Source: Duganella sp. BJB476 (GTDB lineage: Bacteria > Pseudomonadota > Gammaproteobacteria > Burkholderiales > Burkholderiaceae_D). From it: a stretch of DNA of 64,000 nt. Numbering within the stretch: position 1 is the first letter of the stretch; each line of letters begins with the position of its first letter. This document shows, in pieces, positions 43,649 to 51,853 of the stretch. The stretch lies in the NCBI RefSeq assembly GCF_003416895.1, contig NZ_QVIO01000008.1, positions 248,001 to 312,000 on the forward strand, read 5' to 3'. Both the position numbers and the translations under genes were made by a program. A model generated the notes under the pieces. That model was not told the DNA's origin and ran no database searches. It was given only the letters and a program-made list of their open reading frames with translations.

Positions 43649-43678
43649 AGTATCATATTTGACATTTTTTATGTCAAA
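43649..43678 (-). promoter_or_regulatory. GST promoter and TTTGACAT-N5-ATGTCAAA palindrome
   Basis: Perfect 8-base arms TTTGACAT (43658-43665) and ATGTCAAA (43671-43678) around TTTTT. The palindrome contains the minus-strand -35 TTGACA (43672-43677), with -10 GATACT (43649-43654) 17 bases on. The divergent regulator ATG is at 43687, so a protein bound here could control both genes. Confidence 0.6.
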
Positions 43679-43686
43679 ATGGACAA

Positions 43687-44652
43687 ATGAAGATCATCAC
43701 GGTTCTGGTGTTGGATGGCGTGTTCGACAGCAGCTTGTCGATTACGCTGGATACCCTGTATGCGGCACAGTCCATACTTGCGGCGCGCGGCGGTGCGCTG
43801 CAAGTGCAGGTCAGGACCATCGCCGCCAAGGCTTACGTCACGACCGGCGCCGGCATGCGGATGAAGGCGGACCTCCAGCTCAAGACGGTAAAACAGGACG
43901 TATCGGACTGGATCATTGTTCCAGGCCTGGGTCACCGTTCGGATCAGGCGCTCAGCGAGGGTTTTGCGCGCACCGATACCAGGCAGGCGATGCGCTGGCT
44001 GGCGGTGGCGGGAGCGGGCAAGACCAGGATAGCGGCGTCATGCAGCGCGGTGTTTCTGCTGGCGCAGGCCGGTTTGCTCGACGGGCGCAAGGCGACGACG
44101 GCGTGGTGGCTGGCCCAGGCATTTCGCGCGCGCTATCCGGCGGTGCTGCTCGACGAAGCCCGTATCGTGGTGCGCGACGGACCGTGCCTGACTGCGGGCG
44201 CGGCCTTGTCGCAGCTGGATTTGATGCTGGCCATCGTGTCCGACGTGTTTGGCGAGTCGGTGGCGCATTTGTGCTCACGCTACTTGCTGATCGACCAGCG
44301 CGCTTCGCAGGCGCGCTACATGATGCGTGACCATCTGGAGCATGAAGACCAGACGGTGATTGCGGCGGAGCGCTGGATCGATGCGCATCTGGCGCAGCCG
44401 ATGACGGTGACTGCGCTGTCGTCTGCGTTGGCGCTGTCGCCCAAGACGCTGGCGCGGCGCATCGAGGCGGCGACCGGCGTGTCGCCGATCAAATTCGTTC
44501 AGCGGCGGCGGTTGTCGCATGCCGCGCATTTGCTGGAAACGACGACGCTCTCGATCGAAGCGGTCGCGGCTCAGGTCGGTTACCAGGACAGTACCGCCTT
44601 GCGTAAATTGATCAAACGCGAGTTTGGCGTGACGCCGAGCACCTTGCGCTAA
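43687..44652 (+). CDS. GlxA-type AraC-family regulator (DJ-1/PfpI domain plus AraC HTH)
   Basis: A 321-residue regulator. The N-terminal 170 residues are a DJ-1/PfpI-like domain (ITVLVLDGVFDSSLSITLD, WIIVPGLGHRSDQALSEG) with a nucleophile-elbow-like RIAASCSAVFLLAQAGLL, and the C-terminus is the AraC double HTH (VTALSSALALSPKTLARRIE, IEAVAAQVGYQDSTALRKLI). This is the GlxA/CdhR architecture, which usually senses small metabolites or aldehydes. It is divergent from a GST gene with a palindromic site between them. Targets besides the GST are unknown; no ligand is predictable. Confidence 0.9.
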   Translation: MKIITVLVLDGVFDSSLSITLDTLYAAQSILAARGGALQVQVRTIAAKAYVTTGAGMRMKADLQLKTVKQDVSDWIIVPGLGHRSDQALSEGFARTDTRQAMRWLAVAGAGKTRIAASCSAVFLLAQAGLLDGRKATTAWWLAQAFRARYPAVLLDEARIVVRDGPCLTAGAALSQLDLMLAIVSDVFGESVAHLCSRYLLIDQRASQARYMMRDHLEHEDQTVIAAERWIDAHLAQPMTVTALSSALALSPKTLARRIEAATGVSPIKFVQRRRLSHAAHLLETTTLSIEAVAAQVGYQDSTALRKLIKREFGVTPSTLR

Positions 44653-44770
44653 CCCGACTGGTCAACTTGAAGGTCAGCGAGGCGGCAACTTGGGCGCTAC
44701 TGTGATACTGTGGGGCGCGAGACAATTTTCGCAGGGATCGTCCGATTTTTTGCTGTGAAAGAGTGTCAAT

Positions 44771-45901
44771 ATGAGCCTCTCGGCTTTTATACGTTCCGAT
44801 ATGACGGAGATTCTTGCAGAGTGGACGGCCTTCGCGAAAAAGGCCGCACCGCCTGGTGGAGAGATGTCCGACCTGGCGCTGACCGATCATGCCGAGGCCA
44901 TCCTGTGCGCAATCGCCAGCGATATCGAGAAGCATCAGAGCAAGCAACAGCAATACGACAAGTCCCAAGGCGGCGAGGCCGACGACAGCGACGAGGAGAG
45001 CGCTGCGGCTATTCACGGACGGCTGCGACAGGCGAGTAATTTTTCGCTCTTGCAGCTGAGTTCGGAGTTTCGAGCGCTGAGGGCGACCGTCTTGCGTCTC
45101 TGGTTGTCGCGCGTGGATCAAATGTCGGAAACGACGATACATGAAATGGTCCGGTTTAACGAAGCGATCGATCAGGCCCTTGCTGAATCGATTGTGACCT
45201 TCTCTGCCCGGGCGGACCGCACGCGGGATTTGTTCCTCGCCGTGCTGGGGCATGATTTGCGGGCGCCGCTTGCCACCGTTTCATTGGCCGCCGAGCTGCT
45301 CATGCGTACAGCGCTTTCCCAAGACCAGATCGCTCCGCTGGGGCAGAAAGTCAAGCGCAGCGCGATGCTGATGAGTTCGATGGTCACCGATCTGCTGGGA
45401 TTTACGTGTCTGCAGATGGGGGCGGGCATGCCGACCAAGCGGTCGATGATCGATGCGCAGGAAGTGTGCAAAGCGGCGGTGGCCGATGCGGGCGCGATGT
45501 ACCCCGGCAGCGCAATCGTTTTTCAGTCCAAAGGCAATTTAACTGGCGCGTTTGACGCCGTTCGCTTGCAGCAATTGTTGACCAACCTGTTGATCAACGC
45601 CGCCCAATACAGCGCAAAAGGCCATGACATTACGCTGCTGGCAGCCGGCGACGAGCAGGCCATCACGTTCAAAGTGAGCAATTTGGGGCCGGTGATATCG
45701 GAGGAGTCGCTGAAGACCATCTTCCAGCCGCTGGTCCAGCTGGATCCGGACAGTGACGACGATGCCAGGCCGAAGACCAGCCTGGGTCTCGGCCTGTTCA
45801 TCGCTCATGAGACGACTGCGGCTCACAATGGCACGATTTCTGTGACGTCCGATGCGTCTGGGGAGACAGTTTTTTCGGTCAACTTCCCCCGCGATCGTTA
45901 G
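44771..45901 (+). CDS. Soluble sensor histidine kinase with RsbRD-type N-terminal domain
   Basis: A 376-residue kinase without membrane segments. Residues 1-150 resemble the RsbRD_N helical domain of stressosome-type regulators and of some phytochrome-linked kinases (FIRSDMTEILAEWTAFAKKA, LTDHAEAILCAIASDIEKHQ). The kinase core has phosphoacceptor His in LAVLGHDLRAPL, N-box LLTNLLINAAQYSA, and G-boxes with LGLGLFIAHETTAAHNG. There is no adjacent response regulator gene, so it is an orphan. It overlaps the FAD-oxidase gene by 4 bp at the 3' end. Its signal is cytoplasmic and unknown. Confidence 0.87.
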   Translation: MSLSAFIRSDMTEILAEWTAFAKKAAPPGGEMSDLALTDHAEAILCAIASDIEKHQSKQQQYDKSQGGEADDSDEESAAAIHGRLRQASNFSLLQLSSEFRALRATVLRLWLSRVDQMSETTIHEMVRFNEAIDQALAESIVTFSARADRTRDLFLAVLGHDLRAPLATVSLAAELLMRTALSQDQIAPLGQKVKRSAMLMSSMVTDLLGFTCLQMGAGMPTKRSMIDAQEVCKAAVADAGAMYPGSAIVFQSKGNLTGAFDAVRLQQLLTNLLINAAQYSAKGHDITLLAAGDEQAITFKVSNLGPVISEESLKTIFQPLVQLDPDSDDDARPKTSLGLGLFIAHETTAAHNGTISVTSDASGETVFSVNFPRDR

Positions 45902-47727
45902 TGATGCAGTTCGCTGGCGACCGATGGCTGAGCCGTTGGTCCGGGCTGGAACGCTCGTTCGCTAGCCGCCGTGTCGTAAAGCGCCTCAAACCGCGCCACT
46001 TTGCCATCTCGCAAAGTAAACGCATGGACCCAGGAACTGTCGTACGCGCGCCCGGTTGGCTTGGCCAGCCAACTCGCCTCGCCGATGACGACCACCTTGT
46101 CGCCCTCGGCGATGAACTGCTTCGGTTCAAACCGGATGGTCTGCACGGAGGCGTCGAGCTTGGCGAAGAATTGCGCAATGCCCGACTTGCCGTGGAAGTT
46201 GCCGGAAAAAGGTAGCAGCTCCGATTCCGGCGTGCTCCACTCGGCGTTTTCGTGATAGCGGGTCAGCAAACTCTGGATGTCGCCGTTTTTGTAGTCTCGA
46301 TAGCCGTCTATCACCACTTGCTTGTTTTCATCCGTCGCGGACGAGGCGGGTCGGATGTTCTGGTTGGTGCGGAACAGATTGTCGGGATCATATTGCCGCT
46401 TGATCTGCGCCAGCCGCTGATAGTTGGCGCCATACGCGTCGGCGGTGCGCCCGCTCTCGTCCTGGGTCAGGAAATTGACATAGACGCTGCCGGTCGCATA
46501 GGGCGCGGAGGCACTGAAAAAGTCGCGCGCCCAGTTGATGCAGCGGGCGTCGTCGGCCGGATCTTCCCAGCGCGTGTGCACGTTCATCACATACAGCGCG
46601 TCGCGGTGCGGATAGGCCGTGTCGCCCGGCGCGGGCCTGCCCGCCTGCCCGCCCAGCAGTCCGAGGAATATCTCGCATTGCGGCGTCGGCAGCTTGCTGG
46701 CGTAATGGATGACGGTATCGATGGCCTGATCGCTGAGCTGCGTGAAATTATGCGATTTCCAGTAGTTGCGCGCCCCTGGCGCCAGCAGCGGATCGAAGGC
46801 CTGCTGCCAGGCGACGTAGGGCATGGCGCCGACATGCATGCCTAGCGGTGCGCCGAAATGGGCGATGCGATCGATCGCATGTTGCACGGCATCCGGTGGC
46901 TGGCGCGAGAAGATGGGCAGCACCAGCACGTCCTGTCCATGCACCGCCGGCGGCAGGAAGGGCAGCGGCGGCGCCTGGCGCAAGACGGCCCAGACCGTGA
47001 GCTCGTCCGGCATCTCGTCGACGAAGGCGCGGTACTGCGCCAGCACGGCTTTGGCCTGGGCCAGCGGGAAAACGACCAGCCCGGCCGTGACGTCGGGCCC
47101 GACCGGATGCAGTTGAAACTCGAACCGGGTGACCACGCCGAAGTTGCCGCCGCCGCCACGGATGGCCCAGAACAGGTCGGGGTGTTCGGTGGCGCTGACG
47201 TGCAGCCGCCGGCCGTCGGCCGTGATCAGGTCGGCCGCCAGCAGATTGTCCGCCGCCAGGCCCAGCGTCCGGCTGAGCCAACCGAAACCGCCGCCCAGCG
47301 TCAGCCCGGCGACGCCGGTGGTGGAGTTGATCCCCAACGGCGTGGCCAGCGCGTAGGCCTGCGCTTCGTGATCGAAGTCGTGCAGCGTGGCGCCGCCTTC
47401 GACGTAGGCGCGGCGCTGCTGCGGATCGATCTGGACCGAGTTCATGGCCGACAGATCGATCACCAGTCCATCGTCGCACAGCGCGCTGCCGGCGATATTG
47501 TGGCCGCCGCCGCGCACGGCAAGGCTGAGGCCGTGGTCGCGCGCATAGGCCAGCGCGGTGAGGACGTCGGCCGGGCCCGCGCAGCGCACGATGGCGGCCG
47601 GGCGGCGGTCGATCATCCCGTTCCAGATGGCGCGCGCGGCGTCATAGCCGGCATCGCCGGCTTGCAGTAGTTGTCCTCTGAGCGAGGTGCGTAGTCCTTT
47701 GAGTTGATCATTCGTTGCAGTATTCAT
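45898..47727 (-). CDS. FAD-linked oxidase (BBE type) fused to an NTF2/SnoaL-like domain
   Basis: A 609-residue protein; ATG 47727 has GGAG upstream. Residues 1-460 form a PP-loop FAD-binding_4 oxidase: AVRGGGHNIAGSALCDDGLV with the His that can bind FAD covalently, GVAGLTLGGGFGWLSRTLGL, and the BBE tail YQRLAQIKRQYDPDNLFRTN. The Cys of bicovalent enzymes is not seen. Residues about 467-600 form a SnoaL/NTF2-like domain (YRDYKNGDIQSLLTRYHENA, FEPKQFIAEGDKVVVIGEAS), normally a separate protein. Such oxidases act on sugars, alkaloids or polyketides. The NTF2 cone may add a binding or isomerase step. Confidence 0.87.
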   Translation of the reverse strand: MNTATNDQLKGLRTSLRGQLLQAGDAGYDAARAIWNGMIDRRPAAIVRCAGPADVLTALAYARDHGLSLAVRGGGHNIAGSALCDDGLVIDLSAMNSVQIDPQQRRAYVEGGATLHDFDHEAQAYALATPLGINSTTGVAGLTLGGGFGWLSRTLGLAADNLLAADLITADGRRLHVSATEHPDLFWAIRGGGGNFGVVTRFEFQLHPVGPDVTAGLVVFPLAQAKAVLAQYRAFVDEMPDELTVWAVLRQAPPLPFLPPAVHGQDVLVLPIFSRQPPDAVQHAIDRIAHFGAPLGMHVGAMPYVAWQQAFDPLLAPGARNYWKSHNFTQLSDQAIDTVIHYASKLPTPQCEIFLGLLGGQAGRPAPGDTAYPHRDALYVMNVHTRWEDPADDARCINWARDFFSASAPYATGSVYVNFLTQDESGRTADAYGANYQRLAQIKRQYDPDNLFRTNQNIRPASSATDENKQVVIDGYRDYKNGDIQSLLTRYHENAEWSTPESELLPFSGNFHGKSGIAQFFAKLDASVQTIRFEPKQFIAEGDKVVVIGEASWLAKPTGRAYDSSWVHAFTLRDGKVARFEALYDTAASERAFQPGPTAQPSVASELHH

Positions 47728-47908
47728 AGCGCATCTCCAGGTGGCGGCTTACGTTCATGTTTCGACGCGCAAGCCGGTGCAGACACGATTGGGCGGCGCG
47801 TGCTTCATCATAGGAAGTGGGTGCGCGCTCACGCAAGCACAGGCGCTTGAAATAGGGGAGTTTGCCCGTTGCTGATTGCGTGGGCCAGAACGCTCGGCCG
47901 GAAACGGC

Positions 47909-47923
47909 TTGACTTATAGTCAA
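47909..47923. promoter_or_regulatory. Short palindrome TTGACT-N3-AGTCAA in the oxidase/cupin intergenic region
   Basis: Perfect 6-base arms around TAT at 47909-47923, between the divergent FAD oxidase and cupin genes. It may be an operator. The TTGACT could serve as a -35, but no good -10 was found on either strand. Confidence 0.35.
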
Positions 47924-48004
47924 TCTGTTTTAACCTAGATTCGCGGAAGCCCTTTTCTGCCCTTCGTCGTCTCGGAAATGATGTCAATAAAAAGGAGAAA
48001 AATC

Positions 48005-48379
48005 ATGTCCCGCCATCATACGTTTGTCGCCATGGCACTGTGGTCCGCAACTTTGCTCGCAACTTCCCTGTCTTTGGCTCAGAGCGGTAGTTCAGGTCGG
48101 CCTGTCGTAAAGGAAATCGAACAGAATGACAGGGTGCGCGTATATGAAGCGACCTTCAACCCGGGCGATGTCTCTCCCAGCGCCAAGCGTCCGATGCGGG
48201 TGGTGTACGCGCTGAAGGGCGGGGTGTTGGAACGTACGTATGTGGACGGCACCAAAGAAAAAATCATCTGGAAGAGTGGCGAGACCCGGATCATGCAGGA
48301 GGAACGAGATTACGCCATCAAGAACGTAGGCAAGACCAAGATAGACTTGATCGTGACCGCACTAAAAGAAACGAAATGA
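48005..48379 (+). CDS. Small exported cupin-like protein
   Basis: A 124-residue protein; ATG 48005 is preceded by AAGGAG, so the upstream in-frame ATGs (from 47978) are less likely. Signal peptide: FVAMALWSATLLATSLSLAQ. The mature part has a small beta-barrel pattern (VRVYEATFNPGDVSPSAKRP, MRVVYALKGGVLERTYVDGT, IIWKSGETRIMQEERDYAIK) matching a single-domain cupin, but the His residues that normally bind metal are missing. It is probably a periplasmic binding or signalling protein. It is divergent from the FAD oxidase; no functional link is evident. Confidence 0.7.
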   Translation: MSRHHTFVAMALWSATLLATSLSLAQSGSSGRPVVKEIEQNDRVRVYEATFNPGDVSPSAKRPMRVVYALKGGVLERTYVDGTKEKIIWKSGETRIMQEERDYAIKNVGKTKIDLIVTALKETK

Positions 48380-48614
48380 CAAGAGGATGGGTAGTCTGAG
48401 GACTTGGGCGATAAGACGAAGGTCCGGAAATAGACCGGGCACATTCTGTTCCCAAAAAACGCCAAGCCAAAAATGACGACGTCCTGTGACTGGGCGCGAT
48501 CAAGCCGATCACCACACATTGCACCCACGCACCATCATGCTCAGGCTGGCTTTGCTATCGGTGTTACAGCCGCGACGGTATATCATGGCGGTCGTTTCAA
48601 CGATAGGACTAGGC

Positions 48615-49571
48615 ATGATCATAGCGACTCACAGCGGCAAGTTTCACGCGGACGACGCGTGGGCGGTCGCCGTACTGAAGGTGTTATTCCCCGACGCGGA
48701 CATTATCCGGACGCGCGACCCTGCGACCATTGAAGCGGCCGACTTTGCCGTCGATGTCGGCGGCATCTGGGACCCGGCCACCGGCCGCTTCGACCATCAT
48801 CAAAAAGGCTTCAGCGGCGCACGGCAGAGCGGCGTGCCGTATGCCAGCGCGGGCCTGGTATGGCGGGAGTATGGCGCGCGCTGCGTGGCGGCGCTGGCCC
48901 TGGCGCATTGCGGGCACCAGCTCTCGGACGATAAGGCGCGGGAAATGGCCTACGGAATTGATGCGGACGTGGTGCAGTATCTCGATTTGTCGGACGTGGG
49001 GGCGGCGAAGAGCGCGCCGGGCGGGTATGGACTGTCGGCCGTGATCTCGGGCTACAACACCAACTGGCTCGACGAGCAAAGACTGGGCTACGGCGAGGCG
49101 GCGGATGGGTACCGCCTGGACCAGTTCCGTCGCGCGATGGCCGTGCTGACCGACGTCATGCTCAATGCCGTGAGATACCGGCTGGGCGCATTGCTCGCGC
49201 TGGAGCAGGTCCGGCAGGGGGAGGTGCTCGATGGCGGCAAAGTCCTGTTCCTGAAAAACGGCGCGCTGCCGTGGGGCCAGGTGGTACGCAAGGAAATGCC
49301 GAAGGTGTTGTTCGTCATCAGCCATAACCTCGCCGAGCAACGCCACATGTTGCACACCGTCTCGGTCAGCCCCGAAAGTTTCGAGGCGCGGGCCGACTTG
49401 CCTGAAGCGTGGGCAGGACTGCGCGACGCCGAACTGGCGGCGGTCACCGGCGTGCCGGATGCGGGTTTTTGCCACAACGGCAGGTTTATCGCGTCTGCCA
49501 AGTCGTACGAGGGGATACGCGCGATGGCGGTCTTGGCGCTGGAGGGCGTCGGCGAAGGTGGCGCGGGTTAA
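48615..49571 (+). CDS. MYG1-family (DHH-like) metal-dependent hydrolase
   Basis: A 318-residue protein; ATG 48615 is taken because it begins the conserved MIIATHSGKFHADDAWAVAV; an in-frame ATG at 48585 adds ten unconserved residues. The FDHHQKGF block matches the DHH metal-binding motif of the MYG1/UPF0160 family, with FHADDAW supplying other metal ligands and VDVGGIWDP in between. In eukaryotes MYG1 is a 3'-5' exonuclease for RNA; the bacterial role is not established. It is preceded by a 235-base gap without recognised features and followed by the antitoxin remnant in reverse orientation. Confidence 0.85.
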   Translation: MIIATHSGKFHADDAWAVAVLKVLFPDADIIRTRDPATIEAADFAVDVGGIWDPATGRFDHHQKGFSGARQSGVPYASAGLVWREYGARCVAALALAHCGHQLSDDKAREMAYGIDADVVQYLDLSDVGAAKSAPGGYGLSAVISGYNTNWLDEQRLGYGEAADGYRLDQFRRAMAVLTDVMLNAVRYRLGALLALEQVRQGEVLDGGKVLFLKNGALPWGQVVRKEMPKVLFVISHNLAEQRHMLHTVSVSPESFEARADLPEAWAGLRDAELAAVTGVPDAGFCHNGRFIASAKSYEGIRAMAVLALEGVGEGGAG

Positions 49572-49790
49572 GCGGCGCTGGAGGCCATTTTCAAATCATA
49601 TGCTTGTTGCATGTTGAGCCATGGCTGCGGATCGCCACCGAAGTAGTGTGTGAGCCGCAGCACGGTATCTGCGGTTAGTCCCCGTTCTTCTTTGACTAGT
49701 TCATTGACTTGACGATGTCATTGACGCGCGACGGAGACGCTCGCAACATCGGACCAGCCAGAGCAATAACTTTGGTGAAACGGCTGAGCT
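49568..49790 (-). pseudogene. HigA-family antitoxin remnant disrupted by a tandem duplication
   Basis: Reading the minus strand, the C-terminal part translates as VNELVKEERGLTADTVLRLT then HYFGGDPQPWLNMQQAYDLK and MASSAA stop, the typical HigA C-terminus. Just upstream, another frame reads MLRASPSRVNDIVK, the preceding part of the same domain. The two are separated by a 17-bp near-tandem duplication (49692-49708 and 49709-49725, 14 of 17 identical), which shifts the frame. The N-terminus has a stop near 49790, and no HigB toxin is visible. The stop overlaps the MYG1 stop by 3 bases. Confidence 0.75.
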
Positions 49791-49815
49791 AGTTCGCCTA
49801 TTCCGGCGATACTGC

Positions 49816-51111
49816 TCATGCCATGTAAGTCTGAAGCTTTTTCAATTCGCTTTTGATGAGCGTGAAAACTTCCGGAAGATCAAGCGACTTCCTGGAGAGC
49901 CGTTCCGATCGCATTGGTTCGCTATAAAGATGTTCGAGGTCGGCAGCGCAACCGTGCTTCTCGAAATATTCCTCGGTACGGATCTCGGGTAAAGGGACGA
50001 ACGCCCCCGTCTTGCGGTTGAAGAGTACACCTTTGACGGGATAGGCTTTCAGCATTTGCCGTAGGTTCGCATCCAAGGTTAAAAACATCGGGATGATGTA
50101 TCGCCCGTCACCGCCGGACAGAATAATTTTTTCTAGAAAGCGAGGTGCAGACATGTCCCATGCGATATTGTCGAGTTTCCTCAAAAGTCCGGTTTTCTTT
50201 GTTCCTTTTTTGATCTGCTCAAGCATGCTAATGCTTTTTCTGTCGCAAAAGAATTTGTGCGCAATGATGGCTTCGCGATCTGCGTAGGCACCGGTAACTT
50301 CATGCACAAATTTGAAGTATTCCTTCATCTTATTCTTTGGGCTTTTGGCGGATGCGATTTGAATGCGTAAGATGGCGATGAGGTGAAGCAAGAGGACCTT
50401 TTGGCGCAATTCCCAAGATTGGATAAGATTGCTACCCAATTCGCGGGCATAGAAATCATAGCTATACTGAACTGCGGTATGTACGGCTTCGCAATAACTC
50501 ATCATGGATTTAATTACGCCGGTTGCTTTGAAAGCAGCGCAATCTATGCTCCGGAATAGCTGGAAACTCACCATATTTTTTCGGAAGTCGCGATTAAGTG
50601 ACTTCCAAAACTGAATGGCGCTACTCGGATTCATGCTAAGACGCTTTCGCACTGTCTTAAGATTTTCCACCATATAGAAGACGCTGTCGAAGTTCAGGTT
50701 GTCATATAGGATGCTCGTTAGCAAATGCTCCGCCTCAGGGACCTTTTCCAGCGACCGGCCTTGGATCAGCGCATCTACGTACGTGACCATATTTGTGTCC
50801 AGAGTCAGTGTATAGTCGATTTTAAACTGCGCTTCCTGACCGGTGGTCATTTGCGCAAAGATGTGATCATCCATGAAGTAAAGTGTACTTCGGGAAAAAT
50901 ACGGGATAAGAAAATTGCCTGGCTCCATCATGTATTTTTCTAGCGTGGCCGGAAGCCAATTTTTTTTCCAATCCTTAAGCGCGACCATTGCGAACAAGTG
51001 CGGATTCGGCTTCCGCAAACAGGACCAACTAGCCAATGCTTCTAGGGGATTTGTCGCAGAGCTTAAAACATGGATGCATTGCTGCATATCTTGCGCGTCG
51101 AATTCCGTCAT
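49816..51111 (-). CDS. Hypothetical protein, low-GC, unrecognised family
   Basis: A 431-residue protein that I do not recognise. Its base composition is close to even, well below its neighbours, and its codon use has many A/T third positions, indicating recent transfer. There is no signal peptide. Segments such as YTLTLDTNMVTYVDALIQGR recall the start of PIN-like nuclease domains, but the other acidic residues are not clearly placed. The C-terminal part is rich in Lys and Arg (KKGTKKTGLLRKLD). The ribosome site is weak. It sits between a dead antitoxin and a possible IS end, next to a tRNA, so a defence or mobile-element cargo role is possible. Confidence 0.6.
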   Translation of the reverse strand: MTEFDAQDMQQCIHVLSSATNPLEALASWSCLRKPNPHLFAMVALKDWKKNWLPATLEKYMMEPGNFLIPYFSRSTLYFMDDHIFAQMTTGQEAQFKIDYTLTLDTNMVTYVDALIQGRSLEKVPEAEHLLTSILYDNLNFDSVFYMVENLKTVRKRLSMNPSSAIQFWKSLNRDFRKNMVSFQLFRSIDCAAFKATGVIKSMMSYCEAVHTAVQYSYDFYARELGSNLIQSWELRQKVLLLHLIAILRIQIASAKSPKNKMKEYFKFVHEVTGAYADREAIIAHKFFCDRKSISMLEQIKKGTKKTGLLRKLDNIAWDMSAPRFLEKIILSGGDGRYIIPMFLTLDANLRQMLKAYPVKGVLFNRKTGAFVPLPEIRTEEYFEKHGCAADLEHLYSEPMRSERLSRKSLDLPEVFTLIKSELKKLQTYMA

Positions 51112-51223
51112 CAGTTTCTTTCAGTGGAGCCGCCGTCTCATACGGATGGGAACCGCAGGTGCCAACTGGCTTAGCAATAATGGTTAGGACATTGGGCGGC
51201 GGAGGGAGTTCGGGTGCCACTCG

Positions 51224-51285
51224 TGTCGATTTGCACCGAAAACTGACCCATCTTACCCCGTAATTCGCAGCATAATCTGACCCAT
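51224..51285. mobile_element. Possible IS21-family terminal remnant
   Basis: TGTCGATTTGCACCGAAAAC begins a segment in which CTGACCCAT occurs twice (51243-51251 and 51277-51285), as in the repeated terminal blocks of IS21-like elements starting with TG. No istA/istB coding sequence follows. The assignment rests on resemblance only. Confidence 0.3.
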
Positions 51286-51610
51286 GTTTAGACCACGCTG
51301 GGTGATGCCATCCCGACGCAGGCCAAACTGGTGGTGCTCAACGATTGACTTGGCGTGTCACCCCAGTGATTGCGTTTTGGGACTGGCAGGCGAAAGGTGA
51401 CGAAGTCGAGCGACGCAACGCCTGACGAAGTCGGCTTTCACACAGGCGTCATTGTTGTTGGGCAGCAGCAGGCTTTGCTGGTGCCCTTGGTCCAATCTGA
51501 AGTGCCACTCGACGAGGATGATGATCTACTTTTTCGCTGGGTAGCAGACTAGGCGGCAGAGTCCAGGCGTTCCGGGAATGGACCGACACAGGGAGTTTGC
51601 ACCGCAGAAA

Positions 51611-51640
51611 CTAAAACGCCAACCTGCATGGGTTGGCGTT
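51611..51640 (-). terminator. Terminator of tRNA-Phe
   Basis: Arms AACGCCAACC (51615-51624) and GGTTGGCGTT (51631-51640) with a 6-base loop. On the minus strand it is followed by TTTTAG. It lies 17 bases downstream of the tRNA 3' end. Confidence 0.8.
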
Positions 51641-51656
51641 GTCGCTCAAGAATTCT

Positions 51657-51732
51657 TGGTGGCCCGGGGCGGAATCGAACCACCGACACAAGGATTTTCA
51701 ATCCTCTGCTCTACCAACTGAGCTACCAGGCC
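51657..51732 (-). tRNA. tRNA-Phe (anticodon GAA)
   Basis: A 76-base tRNA on the minus strand with encoded CCA. The acceptor stem GGCCTGG pairs with CCGGGCC (one G-T pair), the D-arm has AGCTCAGTTGGTAGAGC, the anticodon loop is in AGGATTGAAAATCCT with anticodon GAA, and the T-arm has GGTTCGATTCC. All arms pair well. Confidence 0.97.
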
Positions 51733-51742
51733 AAGGGCCGCA

Positions 51743-51772
51743 ATTATAGCGACCCTCCCCGGGGTTTGGCAA
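51743..51772 (-). promoter_or_regulatory. Promoter of tRNA-Phe
   Basis: Minus strand: -35 TTGCCA (51767-51772), 18-base spacer, consensus -10 TATAAT (51743-51748), placing the transcription start close to the tRNA 5' end at 51732. Confidence 0.7.
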
Positions 51773-51792
51773 GGCCCAGCCACCACTTTTAT

Positions 51793-51821
51793 TGACAGTA
51801 ACAATTCCTGGGTATAAATTT
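51793..51821 (+). promoter_or_regulatory. Promoter of the M20 peptidase gene
   Basis: TTGACA (51793-51798) as the -35, followed by TATAAA (51814-51819, 15-base spacer) or TAAATT (51816-51821, 17-base spacer) as the -10, some 33 bases before ATG 51854. Confidence 0.6.
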
Positions 51822-51853
51822 AGTCGCTTTGGCATGACCTCGATAGGGACACT

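Larger units (their letters stand above)
51112..51656. other. Low-gene stretch upstream of the unknown gene, with a possible IS remnant
   Basis: No convincing gene is found over 545 bases. The ORF at 51370-51552 (60 codons) has no recognised family and no good ribosome site. The stretch holds a possible IS21-type end (51224-51285) and the tRNA-Phe terminator (51611-51640). The rest looks like decayed sequence. Confidence 0.6.

Noticed and set aside
47909..47923. TTGACT-N3-AGTCAA as a promoter of the small cupin gene
   Set aside because: No acceptable -10 lies 16-18 bases away on either strand, so it is listed only as a possible operator.
48380..48614. Short frames in the cupin-MYG1 gap
   Set aside because: No ribosome site, domain or unusual codon use; treated as intergenic.
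51370..51552. 60-codon frame between the IS-like end and tRNA-Phe
   Set aside because: No recognised family and no good ribosome site; possibly a fragment of a decayed gene.
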